Shown: positions 1 to 10,215 of the stretch, piece by piece
Layout: every line of letters starts with the position of its first letter
Numbering within the stretch: position 1 is the stretch's first letter
Origin: Agaricus subrufescens
Lineage: Eukaryota; Basidiomycota; Agaricomycetes; Agaricales; Agaricaceae
Direction: 5' to 3'
DNA: 64,000 bases
Assembly: GCA_029945375.1 (NCBI GenBank)
Contig: CM057057.1
Location: forward strand, 744,001-808,000
Program-made: the position numbers and the translations under genes
The notes under the pieces: model-generated
Database searches by the model: none
The model's input: only the letters and a program-made list of their open reading frames with translations
Told to the model about the DNA's origin: nothing

Positions 1-1342
1 TTCTATGAGGGCGATTATCCCGATTATACATCAAACTGACACCATCAGTATTCCCGGAATGTTTACTGCTGGGGTCAGAAAGAAGATAACACACAGGGCA
101 GGCCAGGGTCCTCACTTGATCGTAATGAAATGATATGCAGCAATGTACGTGATGCTACAAGGGGAAAAGCGGACTAATAACCACAGGTCTGAGGTGCCCA
201 TGAGGATAAGCCCTGAATAAGCCTTAAATAAGCCAAATACCCGACAGGGTCGTCAAGGACTCTGAGTCTAGACCAGAGAAGAGCGTTAAGTTTCTGTGAT
301 TTTCCCCGTAATCGGTGTGAACACGTATGGCTATCCAGTTTTCGGACTTCATATGAGGAAGGAGGCTTCAAGGATTTAGTTTTTAATCCCCACTTGTTGA
401 GTTCAAACCAAAGCAAGACGAGGAGAGAATCAGCATCGTCACGTAATGTTCCGTTTACCTGTTCCCATATTCGGCCATGGTGTGTTTATCATGCAGCTGA
501 AAGGTGATTGAATGATACTCACCAAACGAGTGATCGGCAAGACAGCCATGACGCGGTTTACAGGGAAAGTCCTGACAAAATATAGGAGTGAGTTCTAGTA
601 ACGCGTCTGCTTGCGAGTAGTAATTACGAGCATTTCGACAAATGCACACCTGATTTTAACACCAAAAATAATCAAACCCTTCAAACTCGCTAACATAGAA
701 GCTACGATCTCCTGGTATTCGGTCAATTTGTCAGCAAGTGGGTTAAAACTTGACATACCAGGAGGATCGTGGTGTCCCAATCTGAGTGGAGCAGTAGAGA
801 AGAAGAGAATGAAACTATTAATGAATTAATGTTGACTAAATGGTTATGACCGAGGAAGAGGGTTGCGCCAGCCACCACCATCCGTGGACGTCCTCGGTAT
901 CGTTAGTGATTCTGCTCACAGCCAAATGCTACAAACTTGTGTCAATCAGATCGGGGTGAGTCAACTTGAGGTGATGATTAGCGGATAGATCGGGACCATA
1001 TTTGGGTATTGTGTCGGCAAATTTACTGAAGACGCGCCGGTTTGATAGCGGCGGAGAAAACGGAATAAATGGACACGCTATGCGTCAGAACGTTTGGTTA
1101 GCGCCCAATATTTGGAACTTGTTCGGAACCAATCGAAATCGAGCGGACCTGGTGGGCGGGGCTCCGCGACTGCCACTATTTTCCCACGCTTGTAGATATC
1201 GATCAACGTCGGAGTCGGAGACACTATTTAATCTTGGATTCGAACTTTTCACCTCTGGGGGAGCTTGGGATCATTGAAACAGAAGGAGCGAGTCTCGAAT
1301 AGTCTTTGGTCGTGAGTGGATACAACTAGTATCAACAGAGTG
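1..1342. other. Left-edge region, no supported gene
   Basis: This stretch has only short open frames on both strands. On the minus strand, positions 150-860 show intron-like GT...AG segments and fragments of open frame. An example is a frame over about 640-740 followed by another over 174-416. I could not assemble a protein with a convincing start or a recognisable domain. It may hold the 3' end of a decayed multi-exon gene. Positions 841-1342 look like ordinary intergenic sequence downstream of the neighbouring membrane-protein gene. Confidence 0.3.
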
Positions 1343-2569
1343 CTAAGCTATACCAGAAATTCTAGGCGCAAACGACGCCTCTGGTATAGCAGGTACATGC
1401 GGAACTTCTCGAATTGTACCGGTTTCTCCGAAGGACCACGTCGTAGCGTGATTAGAATGATTCCAATGCAAGGAACTGATGTTCCTCTGGCCCCTTTGTG
1501 ATTCATATGCTTGGCCACGGGCTACTCGGTACTGAATGAGTAGGTACGCAATTATCTGTATATGTTTGATAATCTAGTATTGATACGTATCAATCGTGGA
1601 CTCACCTCGATATAAGTTACCGATTCCGCAAAGAAAGGTAAGGCATCATGATTCCAAAGTGCGGCAGTCGCCAGCAGCCATATGGATTCCAGTGCATACG
1701 ACTCAATAATCATGGCCACAATATTCATGTATCCAGTAGAACCTTGACTTTTTCCTGCCACATAATGTCGATTCAATTTCTTTCACTGATTTGTGATGAT
1801 TCCATACCAATTAATTTTCTTTGTTGCAATTGCTTGTAAATAAGGCATAGAGATATCAATATGGTGCAGAATATTGTTGTGGCTCCTTGGAGGGCATTGG
1901 TTTCTGCTTGGTCGATTTTGAATGCTAGTTTACCAAGTTCTGCAGGTGATAGTATGATGTCCAGTATTGAGGTCCTTAAATTTAACCCTAGCAAAACATG
2001 GCTTATCTTAGCGAAAGAAGGCGTGGGTAGAGGGTCAATTACCTGTGAAAGTCAGGAAGGACAGGAAAGGCAGCAAAGTAATCCAATAGGTGTATCGAGT
2101 GGCCCTCCAAATGACCCATACACGCCAAATCTTAACGGAATTCAGCTGTGAGATAGACGTGAAATATGTACCGACACACCTGAATTGCTGATGTCAATGT
2201 ATCGACTACAACCTGAGAAGCAAGACCAACGGATAAAGCAGCCGTGCTGTGATAGCTTGATATTATATATAAATATGGACCACCGGGATAGTTGCTGTGC
2301 TTGATGTAGGCATTTTGATAGACCCAAGCATTCGACACGAGATTGTACAGCCCACAGAGCATTATGATGGTACTGTATGCAAGCATAAATCTGGCTTGCT
2401 TTTTCCTGTCTCCATCCAAAAGTCGAGGAGCGAGTGCATGAATGTATAGGCAGAACAGTGTGAACGCGATGCCATAGAAAGTCCCGGCGACAGTTGTGTT
2501 GGTGACAAGTTCAAGTTTGATGAGTAAGAGGTCTTTTGCCGGTGGCGGTATTGCAGTCGTGTTGGCCAT
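1343..2569 (-). CDS. Polytopic membrane protein, 7TM-like, five exons
   Basis: The model has exons 2569-2180, 2130-2043, 1987-1808, 1754-1606 and 1555-1343. Introns are 49, 55, 53 and 50 bp, all GT-AG, and all phases agree. The product is 339 residues. It starts with MANTTAIPPPAKD, and hydrophobic segments lie near residues 27-48, 66-86 and 105-128. Exon 2 opens with IWRVWVIW, a pattern common in Agaricomycete multi-span membrane proteins just after the third or fourth helix. More helices follow in exons 3 and 4. The tail after about residue 270 is hydrophilic and ends ASFAPRISGIA. Such proteins form large uncharacterised families in mushroom genomes. No ligand or function can be stated. The splice structure is firm because every intron removes a frame break or a stop. 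The start is the first ATG of the open frame. Confidence 0.8.
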
Positions 2570-4862
2570 AGAGAGTTTGAAGGACAGATGCAGTTTAAGT
2601 ATGTTCGCTTCTCAGCAGCCCCATGTATATATTGTCCGAAAATATGTCACTCCCATAGATAAGCTGGTGTCGGTTCTATTTAAAGCTGTGTATCAGTTTC
2701 GTGTTGCGGCATCCAGAACGGTTTTGAAAAACTAAAGCCGATATCAATTGCAGTTTTTATATTAGGTTTCTGCACAGTCCAATTCATGTTGCTGAAGGAC
2801 CACTCAAGATTAAAGTTTTGTCTAAGTTTTCTGGCGGGCGACCGCTATGTGCTTCATGTTTGGTAAATTCCCTTCCAGTAATCCAGTCCGGCCCAAACGC
2901 ATTCTAATGCTACTGCTCTTACTACCCAGCTGTAATCGATCGTAACTCAGTTGATTCATCCCTTCCGAAACCCACCCTCCTAATTCCCACAAGGCTAATG
3001 TGGAGCGAAGACGAGTGTATGGGTCAAGGCACCTGCACTGGGGGCCAACCGCGTTCCCAGCTTTATCTTTGACGTCTGGGATCACTCGCATCTTCTATCC
3101 ACTGATCACCCTGGTGTAGTTGGATTTTGTATCTTAGTGCTATTATTGAACGCTTAAAAGGATGGTTCATGTGCAATATTATTGACCAGAATATCACAAC
3201 CACGACCGCTAAATGTGTTTCCGAGTCAAAATATTTGTTCCACCTTCACTGACCGCGCGAGAAAGGGAATCGGACGTTCTAGTAATGATAATCTTTTGTC
3301 CACCCCAAATTTCTATGGCAACCACGGAAATTTGCATATAATTTAAAGCGAACTTGATGTCGGAGTAGTAGTGGCGGTGTCGGATCATTCCATGTGCGCG
3401 CCGTGTGAGATTGTACCTCACACCTGTTCACTCTCAAGTCTCAGCTCACAATTATGATTATTATGAAATGATCGCTTGATAATGGCCATACATCTATCAT
3501 TTGATTGTACAACTCGGAGACAGAATACGTAAGTTTTACCCATAGACCATCATCATTTCTGTTGTACACCATTTTTTCTATCCATCCAACTTCATGACTA
3601 CAACATTAATGTCTATAGCATTGTCAAGGGACCCAAAAAGGCACTTGAAAACTAATTGAACGCATTCTCCATGAAGGAAATAAAGAGGCAAAGACGTTAA
3701 TACGAAGGAAAGATATGGATTTTTATATATCAAACATGATTATGGGCTCCAAGGTTGATCAGTTGGTTCCCATCCATGAAACAAGTTTGAGGAAGCTGAG
3801 TTCATAAACGCAAGAAGCAATCAATTATGTGAGATTATAATATGACAAGTATAGCAATTATACATTAGTACAGACTATTAACAGAACCATTGTGTGAAAC
3901 CTCGCCTAAAGTCATATAACTGATCAGTCATCAACATTCCATCACATCGTGGCCTCGGGCAATCTATTCCGGACAGGGAAATCGAGAGTCTGTGAGAGGA
4001 TGGGCAGACAACGATGAGGGAAGGTGGGACAACGAAAGAAAGGAATCAAGGTATAGAGACTTCGAGAGGAAAGCTGACTCTCAGGACGCAGCATTCCATG
4101 GCATTCGCGCTTTTCTGGGTCTGGTGAGTGACTAATAGTCAAACTCAGGGACAAGAAACGTATTGTATTGCTTTCATGTCATTGTCCTACTCGAGGTCCT
4201 TCAAAGCTACAGGTTCGTCCAAAGCGGTTTGAACTCAAACAATGTTCTGAGTCTAGTACTCCGAAAGCTTTGGCGGGAAAGGCTAACAAGATTTTGCAAT
4301 CATATTACCTAGGGTGCAGTTAAGAAATTTGTGCGTGACATCACAAAAATGCAGATTTACGAAGAGTGGCATATGTAGTACTGTGATGTGTTGCAGCGCT
4401 TCAAGGATGAGGGAAGGGGCCACTCAGAGGTTTGGCACGACATATATTCGTGATTCTGGACCAGCCTTGACGCCGTCTGTACATTGAACCCATGGAGCAC
4501 GACCTGAGATACTGGAAACAAATGGAATAGAGGTAGACTCACTACACACCAGTGGATTTACTTTGCGACTGGCCAGGATAGAGGTCTGTCTGAGCAAAGG
4601 GCCGCTGGCTAGTTGAAAGTGAGCTGCCGATGGTCTTGGTTTCTCGTACTGGAAGCCCAATTTTAGGGTGAGAGTGTCAGCAAGGTGGTCATGTTACATG
4701 AGGTCCCTCCACGCCAAGGTGAAAAATGGAACATTAGAGTTGAGAATAGCTTGTCGGATTTCCAACGTTCAAAGGACCATCATCAGTTCTGAGTTCTCAC
4801 GTTCATCTGTGTCACTCGTCTTTTGTCATCAGATATCCAATACACAGAAATAACACACATTT
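2570..4862. other. 2.3-kb region without a supported gene
   Basis: Only short frames occur. The longest with a true ATG is an 89-codon frame on the minus strand at 3091-2822. It has no recognisable motif, and I found no splice partner for it. A minus-strand frame at about 4660-4424 looks mildly coding but has no clear start. The stretch near 3420-3940 is AT-rich. I see no transposon ends or RNA genes here. Confidence 0.3.
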
Positions 4863-6584
4863 CTATCTACTCACATCTCTAGTACTAGTAGAATCAGAAA
4901 AGTAGCCAATCTGTAACCTTTTGACAATATTCTCCAAGTCAAAACACTCCAGCTGATCCGGTCGAGTCATCACCACAAGAATACCCAGCATGGGAACCAG
5001 TAAACTGACTGTTGCCGTCAAAGCTATAAAGAATATTTTACTTCCAACCAAAGCCATTTCCTGAACGCCTATTTCTCCGCTGGTATTAAGCATTACAAAA
5101 TTAGGGTATCCACTAAGGTAAGCTTTGGTTGCAGACGCCATGAAACTGGTCATATTATGATTTATTTCCGGTAGTGAGAGAGGCCTCCCAGCGCCGGGAG
5201 GGTGGATACCCTCAATACCTCGGGTTTCGAAGAACAGTAGCGCTGCAAACTCAGGGTGATTTTCCCAGTCAGCCAGAAGGGAGGTGTAACGGAGGACATA
5301 ATTTGCCGCTTCTGTTGGGATGTTCCCCACGGCCGACATACCCGGCGAAATACTAGCTTGGAGAGAAGATGCTGTAGCATTTACAATGGCGGGCAAAATC
5401 TCAATTTGAGGGTCGCAAATCAAAACAGAAGCCCGCCTGTTTGGTATGCACGACCATGCTATCGTCGAGTTGTTGACGGTAACGGGGTCCTTTACAGAAA
5501 GTTTGCAAGGTAAAGGCACCGAAGGAATGCCTTCAAAGTTTACGGGTCCTATATAAGAACCACCATTCCCAAGAAGAAGGGCGATGACGGAAGGATGGTC
5601 TTGCGGACCTGTTAGGGTATATGCAACTGGACACCTATTCAGGAAACCGGTATTGACCCATGGCAAAATAAACTCACAAGCACCCTCGGGAAATTTCAGG
5701 TCACTAGTACCCATCTCGATATCCCATCTCTGGTCGCCCACACTCAGGTGGGTGGGCGATAGGTCTCGAAAAGATGGTTCATTCCAGGAACAGTTGAAGT
5801 TGGTTCGAATGACGTCGCTTGAATAATTGATTGTAATATTGTCGGATATAGACTCTGAGGATGGCCAAGGGATAAGTATGTTTGATTGGCTACCACTGAG
5901 ACCCAAAGTTGTCGAATGGCCCACGGCTTCAAGTTCTATGAATGCTCCGATACGTGACCGCATAGGCGTTAAGAAATTATCTGGAATGACTTGGTGACTG
6001 ATGTTGGCCACCCGTATAGTGTCTGGGTAAACATAGGGGACGTAATTGACGTTGATTGCACTGGGACCTATCGGTCCACTCAGCAATACCAGCAGAAGGG
6101 ATGCCAGGAAGCCAAGACGAAAGGAATGCGTGGCGCGCTTTGATACGCAGTATTTCAGTTGATCAATAAATCCCGTTGTCAAACGTGAGACAATGTCAAA
6201 CTCCTGAAGGGTAAGGCTGCGTGACATGACATGTTGTTCCGTCCATTCTGCACTGAATATGTTCAGCAAGATGTCCTTCACAATAACTACAGCAATGGAG
6301 TGCCAAAGGATGGCAATCGCCGTAACAGTGGATTTGACTTCGGTCACTGTGAAAGATAGTTGCAAAAGAATTGGCTTGTGTAATGCGGTAAAGACGAGAG
6401 CAATGAAGGCGGATTCGAGTACGATGAATATGGCGAAACGGATGTGGAAAGAGTAACGGGAGATTGTTCGAGGCTTCGGTTTCCTGGGTTGAGAAACTGA
6501 TTTGTCACTGTGGACCTCATCAAAAGACGACAAGGAATATGAAAGTGCGGAGTAGGTCCTGTGCAACGGAGTGAAGGAAGACAT
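4863..6584 (-). CDS. 4TM surface-type membrane protein, copy 1
   Basis: This is a member of the repeated 4TM family found five times in the window. I chose the ATG at 6584 because MSSFTPLHRTYSALS matches the start of the four paralogues. An upstream in-frame start would add 19 residues with no counterpart. Three N-terminal helices (near residues 45-70, 85-110 and 155-178) are followed by a long domain rich in N-x-S/T sites. A C-terminal helix then precedes the conserved ending MTRPDQLECFDLENIVKRL. The frame is open throughout, giving 573 residues unspliced. Paralogues have an intron at the equivalent place, and GTGAGT at 5677 with CAG ending at 5627 would remove exactly 51 bp in frame, giving 556 residues. 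This copy is more diverged, has a longer tail after LENIVKRL, and lies outside the tandem array. No named family was recognised. Confidence 0.8.
   Translation of the reverse strand: MSSFTPLHRTYSALSYSLSSFDEVHSDKSVSQPRKPKPRTISRYSFHIRFAIFIVLESAFIALVFTALHKPILLQLSFTVTEVKSTVTAIAILWHSIAVVIVKDILLNIFSAEWTEQHVMSRSLTLQEFDIVSRLTTGFIDQLKYCVSKRATHSFRLGFLASLLLVLLSGPIGPSAINVNYVPYVYPDTIRVANISHQVIPDNFLTPMRSRIGAFIELEAVGHSTTLGLSGSQSNILIPWPSSESISDNITINYSSDVIRTNFNCSWNEPSFRDLSPTHLSVGDQRWDIEMGTSDLKFPEGACEFILPWVNTGFLNRCPVAYTLTGPQDHPSVIALLLGNGGSYIGPVNFEGIPSVPLPCKLSVKDPVTVNNSTIAWSCIPNRRASVLICDPQIEILPAIVNATASSLQASISPGMSAVGNIPTEAANYVLRYTSLLADWENHPEFAALLFFETRGIEGIHPPGAGRPLSLPEINHNMTSFMASATKAYLSGYPNFVMLNTSGEIGVQEMALVGSKIFFIALTATVSLLVPMLGILVVMTRPDQLECFDLENIVKRLQIGYFSDSTSTRDVSR
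5627..5677 (-). other. Probable in-frame 51-bp intron of 4TM copy 1
   Basis: The donor is GTGAGTTT and the acceptor is TGTCCAG. The segment contains no stop, so the gene reads through whether or not it is spliced. Removing it brings the protein into line with the four spliced paralogues: a short stretch after the FP or FPEGA motif leads into the region ending in the IALLLGNG-type segment. Retention would insert 17 residues absent from the other copies. Confidence 0.6.
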
Positions 6585-7556
6585 GTGGTAAGAGGAAGAT
6601 CTAGTCAAACTACCAGCATATTTCACAATATATATATGCATCTAGGACTGCACTGCCTGATGGGGTACAATATGTCAAAAGTACAACTCCTACACTTGTA
6701 GCGTGCGAAGGTCTCACCATTTTGTCTGATGGTGAAGGGTACGGCACAGTAAAAGTAGCGCTGAGTCTAAGCGTCACATCTGGATTTGCAAATGCTGCCA
6801 TATACTGTATAGGTACAATTAACTGCAAATTAGCAATCCATGGGTTAAGGAACCTGTATAAAACTCACATAGTTAGTATGCAGGTACAGGTTCAGCCATC
6901 CTTTAGCAGAAATCGGCTCTTGGACACATTTGCAGACAGCTACCCTGAGGTTATTTTTGAAATGCCGCTGAGAATAATGATGATCTATCAGTGCTTGCAT
7001 TCTGTTTGATTCAACCTCCTTCCCTTGTTTCTTAGTAACGGTACCAGTAGACAGGGACTTCGGACGGACGCGGGCTCCTCGTGGTTCTGGTAGCCCCTAG
7101 TATACAGGGACTTCCTACTCCTTAGCGTCACTATCGACATCATCATCATCAGCGTCATTCTTGGCAGCTGTTGTTTCCGTCGGCTTGTTACTCGGGGAGG
7201 AAATTGGATTTGATTAGAGGGAAGCACTGCCGGATCATTGATGTACTGGAAACGCAAAGAATGATGTTATCAACGCCGGTGGGTAGTAAATTAGTGGAAG
7301 AACCTATTGGCTCATCTTCGCCCAGCATAATTATGTACCATTTTAAGTTGACCAGCGCTACAATGATAGCAGAGGTACACTAACTTACAACCCACCAGTT
7401 TTCTGGGATATCACCTAATACCAAAGGGCCCTACACGATCACTTACATATTCATAGTATTAACCCTCGTAGAAACCCAAGCAAGATTCATTAATACAGGA
7501 TAGTCTAAAAATAATATGCATCTCTCTACGATTGCCAACCTATTCGAAAACGAAAG
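6585..7556. other. Spacer between 4TM copies 1 and 2
   Basis: This is the 5' flank of copy 1 and the 3' flank of copy 2. A run of alternating TA near 6630-6640, about 50 bp upstream of the copy 1 ATG on the minus strand, could serve as a TATA element. Short frames on both strands lack introns or motifs that would support a gene. One minus-strand ATG near 6801 opens 28 codons ending at a GTGAGA donor, but no second exon fits. Confidence 0.35.
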
Positions 7557-9292
7557 TTAATAATTCAACGACAACCTTTTAACAATATTCTCCAAATCAA
7601 AACTTTCCAGCCGGTCCGGCCGAGTAATCACCACAAGAGCACCCAAAAGCGCAACCAATAAACCAACCGTTATACTCAAAGCCACAAAAAACAATTCACT
7701 TCCAACCATAGCCATCTTCTGTACCTCAATCGCCCCTTGCGTATTCATTGTTGCAAAAGCAGGCAACATGATATTGTGATCATCGGGTTTATATCCACTG
7801 AGGTAGGCTTTAGCTGAAGAAGCTAATACATTGGTCATATTTTGATTTATCTCCGTTAGCGAGAGAGGATGGATGGCTCCTTTGTCGACTTCAATCTCGT
7901 AAAACGAGCTGGGGAAGAATAGTCGATCACAGACGCTAGATTTGACCTCCGAGATTGGATCAAGGAGGCTTCTTGAGAAAATGTAATTGGCGGATTCAAC
8001 TGGGATATTCTTCACTATCGGCTCTCCGGGTAATATGGTAGCTTTGAGAGAAGAAGTGGTGGCGTTTACGGTGGCGGGTAGAATTTCGAATTGGGGGTCA
8101 CACATCAGAACAGAAACCACCCATGGATCATGACCTATTACATTGCCATCCCAATAAGTTGCGTTCTGGGTAAGGTTGAGGGGTAGGACCAAAGAAGGAG
8201 TGTCTTCAACGTTGAGACCGGATGATGTGTTCATTCCGATGAAAAGAAATGTCATGAGAGGGGTAGTGTCGACGGAATATCCGTCAGGTGCCGATTTTAC
8301 CAGCGGATATACATCTGTACTTTCGTTTAGTGGTGAACACATATCGACCCTACGAAGATATACTCACAGCGATTGAAGAAATGCCACTGTAGGGGTAGGT
8401 ATGTATGCCATTCATCATTCCCAACCATCCAGGCGGATGCCGTCTCCGTAGGTGACGGCACCTCCCAGGAACAACTAAAGTTGTACCGGATAACATCACT
8501 TTGATATCTTATCGATTTATTTTCAGGTATAGGGTTCGGGGATGGCCATGGTATAAGCATATTCGGTTCGGTAGCAGTGAATCCCAAACTCGTCGAATTT
8601 TCAATCACTTCGAGTTGTATCATGGCATTGACGCGTGGCGTAACGAGCATTGCGATAGTAAGGGAGTTCCCACCTCCAGGTGATTCGGGTGAACCTATAG
8701 TGAGGTTCGCCACCCGTACAGTGTGTGATTGTTCGTATGGTGCGAGATCGACGCCGATGGCACTTGGCCCAAAGCCGTTAAGTAGTATGAATAGAAGTGA
8801 TGATAGGAAGCCAAGACGAAAGGGGTGTGTAGCGCGCTTAGATATACAGTGTTTGACTTGATCAATAAACCCCGTTGTCAAGCGAGAGACAATATCGAAC
8901 TCCTGCAGAGTGAGGCTGTGTGACCCATCATACTGTTCAACCCATTCTGCACTGAATATATTCAGCAAGATATCCTTCACCACATACACGGCAAGAGAAT
9001 GCCAGGCGATAGCAACCGCCGTGAGCACAGACTTTACTTCAGTAATTGTGAAGGATAGGTCTAGCATTATGGGTCGTCGCAATGCGACAGAGACGAGGAT
9101 AATATAGCTGAGTTCGAGTAGGACGAAGATGACGACGCGGATAAGGAAGGAATAGCGAGGAATGGTTCGGGGATTTGATTCACTAGGTCGTATAAGGATA
9201 TCCTTTGAGTCCACATTGTGAACATCGGTTGATGACGATAAGGAAGATGTTGACTCGGAGTGCGTCCTGTGCCATGGAGTGAAAGAGGACAT
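7557..9292 (-). CDS. 4TM surface-type membrane protein, copy 2
   Basis: The two exons are 9292-8368 and 8314-7557, joined across a 53-bp intron (8367-8315; GTGAGTAT donor, GTACAG acceptor). The product is 560 residues. The start MSSFTPWHRTHSES matches copy 1. The N-terminal three-helix block contains the family signature VKDILLNIFSAEW, then LQEFDIVSRLTTGFIDQ. The extended middle domain has many N-glycosylation sequons and the conserved LMCDPQFEILPATVNATTSS. A last helix is followed by VITRPDRLESFDLENIVKRL at the C-terminus. The layout fits a plasma-membrane or secretory-pathway protein with a large lumenal or outer domain between helices 3 and 4. The same-strand tandem arrangement with copy 1 suggests a local duplication older than the array. 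The function is unknown. Confidence 0.85.
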
Positions 9293-10215
9293 GCGGAGGG
9301 GGAAAATGCGCTCAGCCTATCAATAGACGCAGTATATGTACGTGCAAAACACATCTCCAAAGCGGATATCATTCATCGAAAACAACGTTGTCATGGCAGT
9401 AACAGGAGACGAGGTCGGCGAGGACCTACTCGATCCTTTCAAGAACAAGCAACACAACAAGACATCGCGCAGGGTGGGTTCCAAACATTGATCACAACAC
9501 TGATCATTGTTGCTGGACCACTTATCCACATCTGGTCAGGGCCAGATATGGGTTATTGACCAAAGAAAGGAAATTGGTGGGGAAATACTGCCATTCTTTC
9601 ACGATCTGGTCTTCTCCAAATGAGTCCGGTGCTCTCATAGCCTCTCGATTCTCGGAGACTGTGTAACATCCAGGAAGGTTCCACTTGACTGCAAGTGACC
9701 TAGAGATTGCTGTGTTGTATGTCATGGTAGTTGAGGGGTGGTAGCGTAGTAACGGTCTTGATAGACAATAAGTTGATGATTATCGAATTTCGCGTTACCG
9801 CATATGAACGTAAAACACGAGGTCTACATGATTCTACCCCGAAAATGTTACAATACCTAAGTTCCACTATCCGCTGGGAGGAATGGCCCCTCGACTCGCA
9901 GCTTGTTAGACGACGGCAGAACATACTAATACCACTGCCAAAACTTGGCAGTAGAGTACCCCCATTCTCATTAACACATCAATGTCCTTCCCTAGTAACA
10001 GTACGAGTGGAAGTATCAAACATTCATCCTGTACATCGCCTTAGAACAGTACTCAGAAGGACACCTTTCACCAGCAAGAGAAGAAAAAAAGATCCAAATT
10101 GAAATTCCCCAAAGCAACTAAACACATCAACAACGAAAACCTATATAACAAAAAAAAACAGCATATACACCACAAAAGAAAAAAAAACTAAAAGGTACCC
10201 CTAAATCGAATCCCT
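9293..10215. other. Spacer with one possible small two-exon gene
   Basis: The spacer lies between 4TM copy 2 and the 3' end of the F-box gene. It is largely non-coding and becomes A-rich near 10075-10190, which may be the 3' untranslated part of the F-box gene. It contains the small candidate gene described separately at about 9393-9632. I saw nothing else to support here. Confidence 0.4.
9393..9632 (+). CDS. Possible small two-exon protein (about 54 residues)
   Basis: An ATG near 9393 opens MAVTGDEVGEDLLDP and runs 27 codons to a GTGGGT donor near 9474. An acceptor CAG near 9539 then opens GQIWVIDQRKEIGG and runs to a TGA near 9632. Both parts have coding-like composition and the joint is in frame. 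The product is short, has no recognised domain and no paralogue in the window, and the donor is not optimal. It could equally be a relic or chance. Start and end are approximate to a few bases. Confidence 0.25.
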
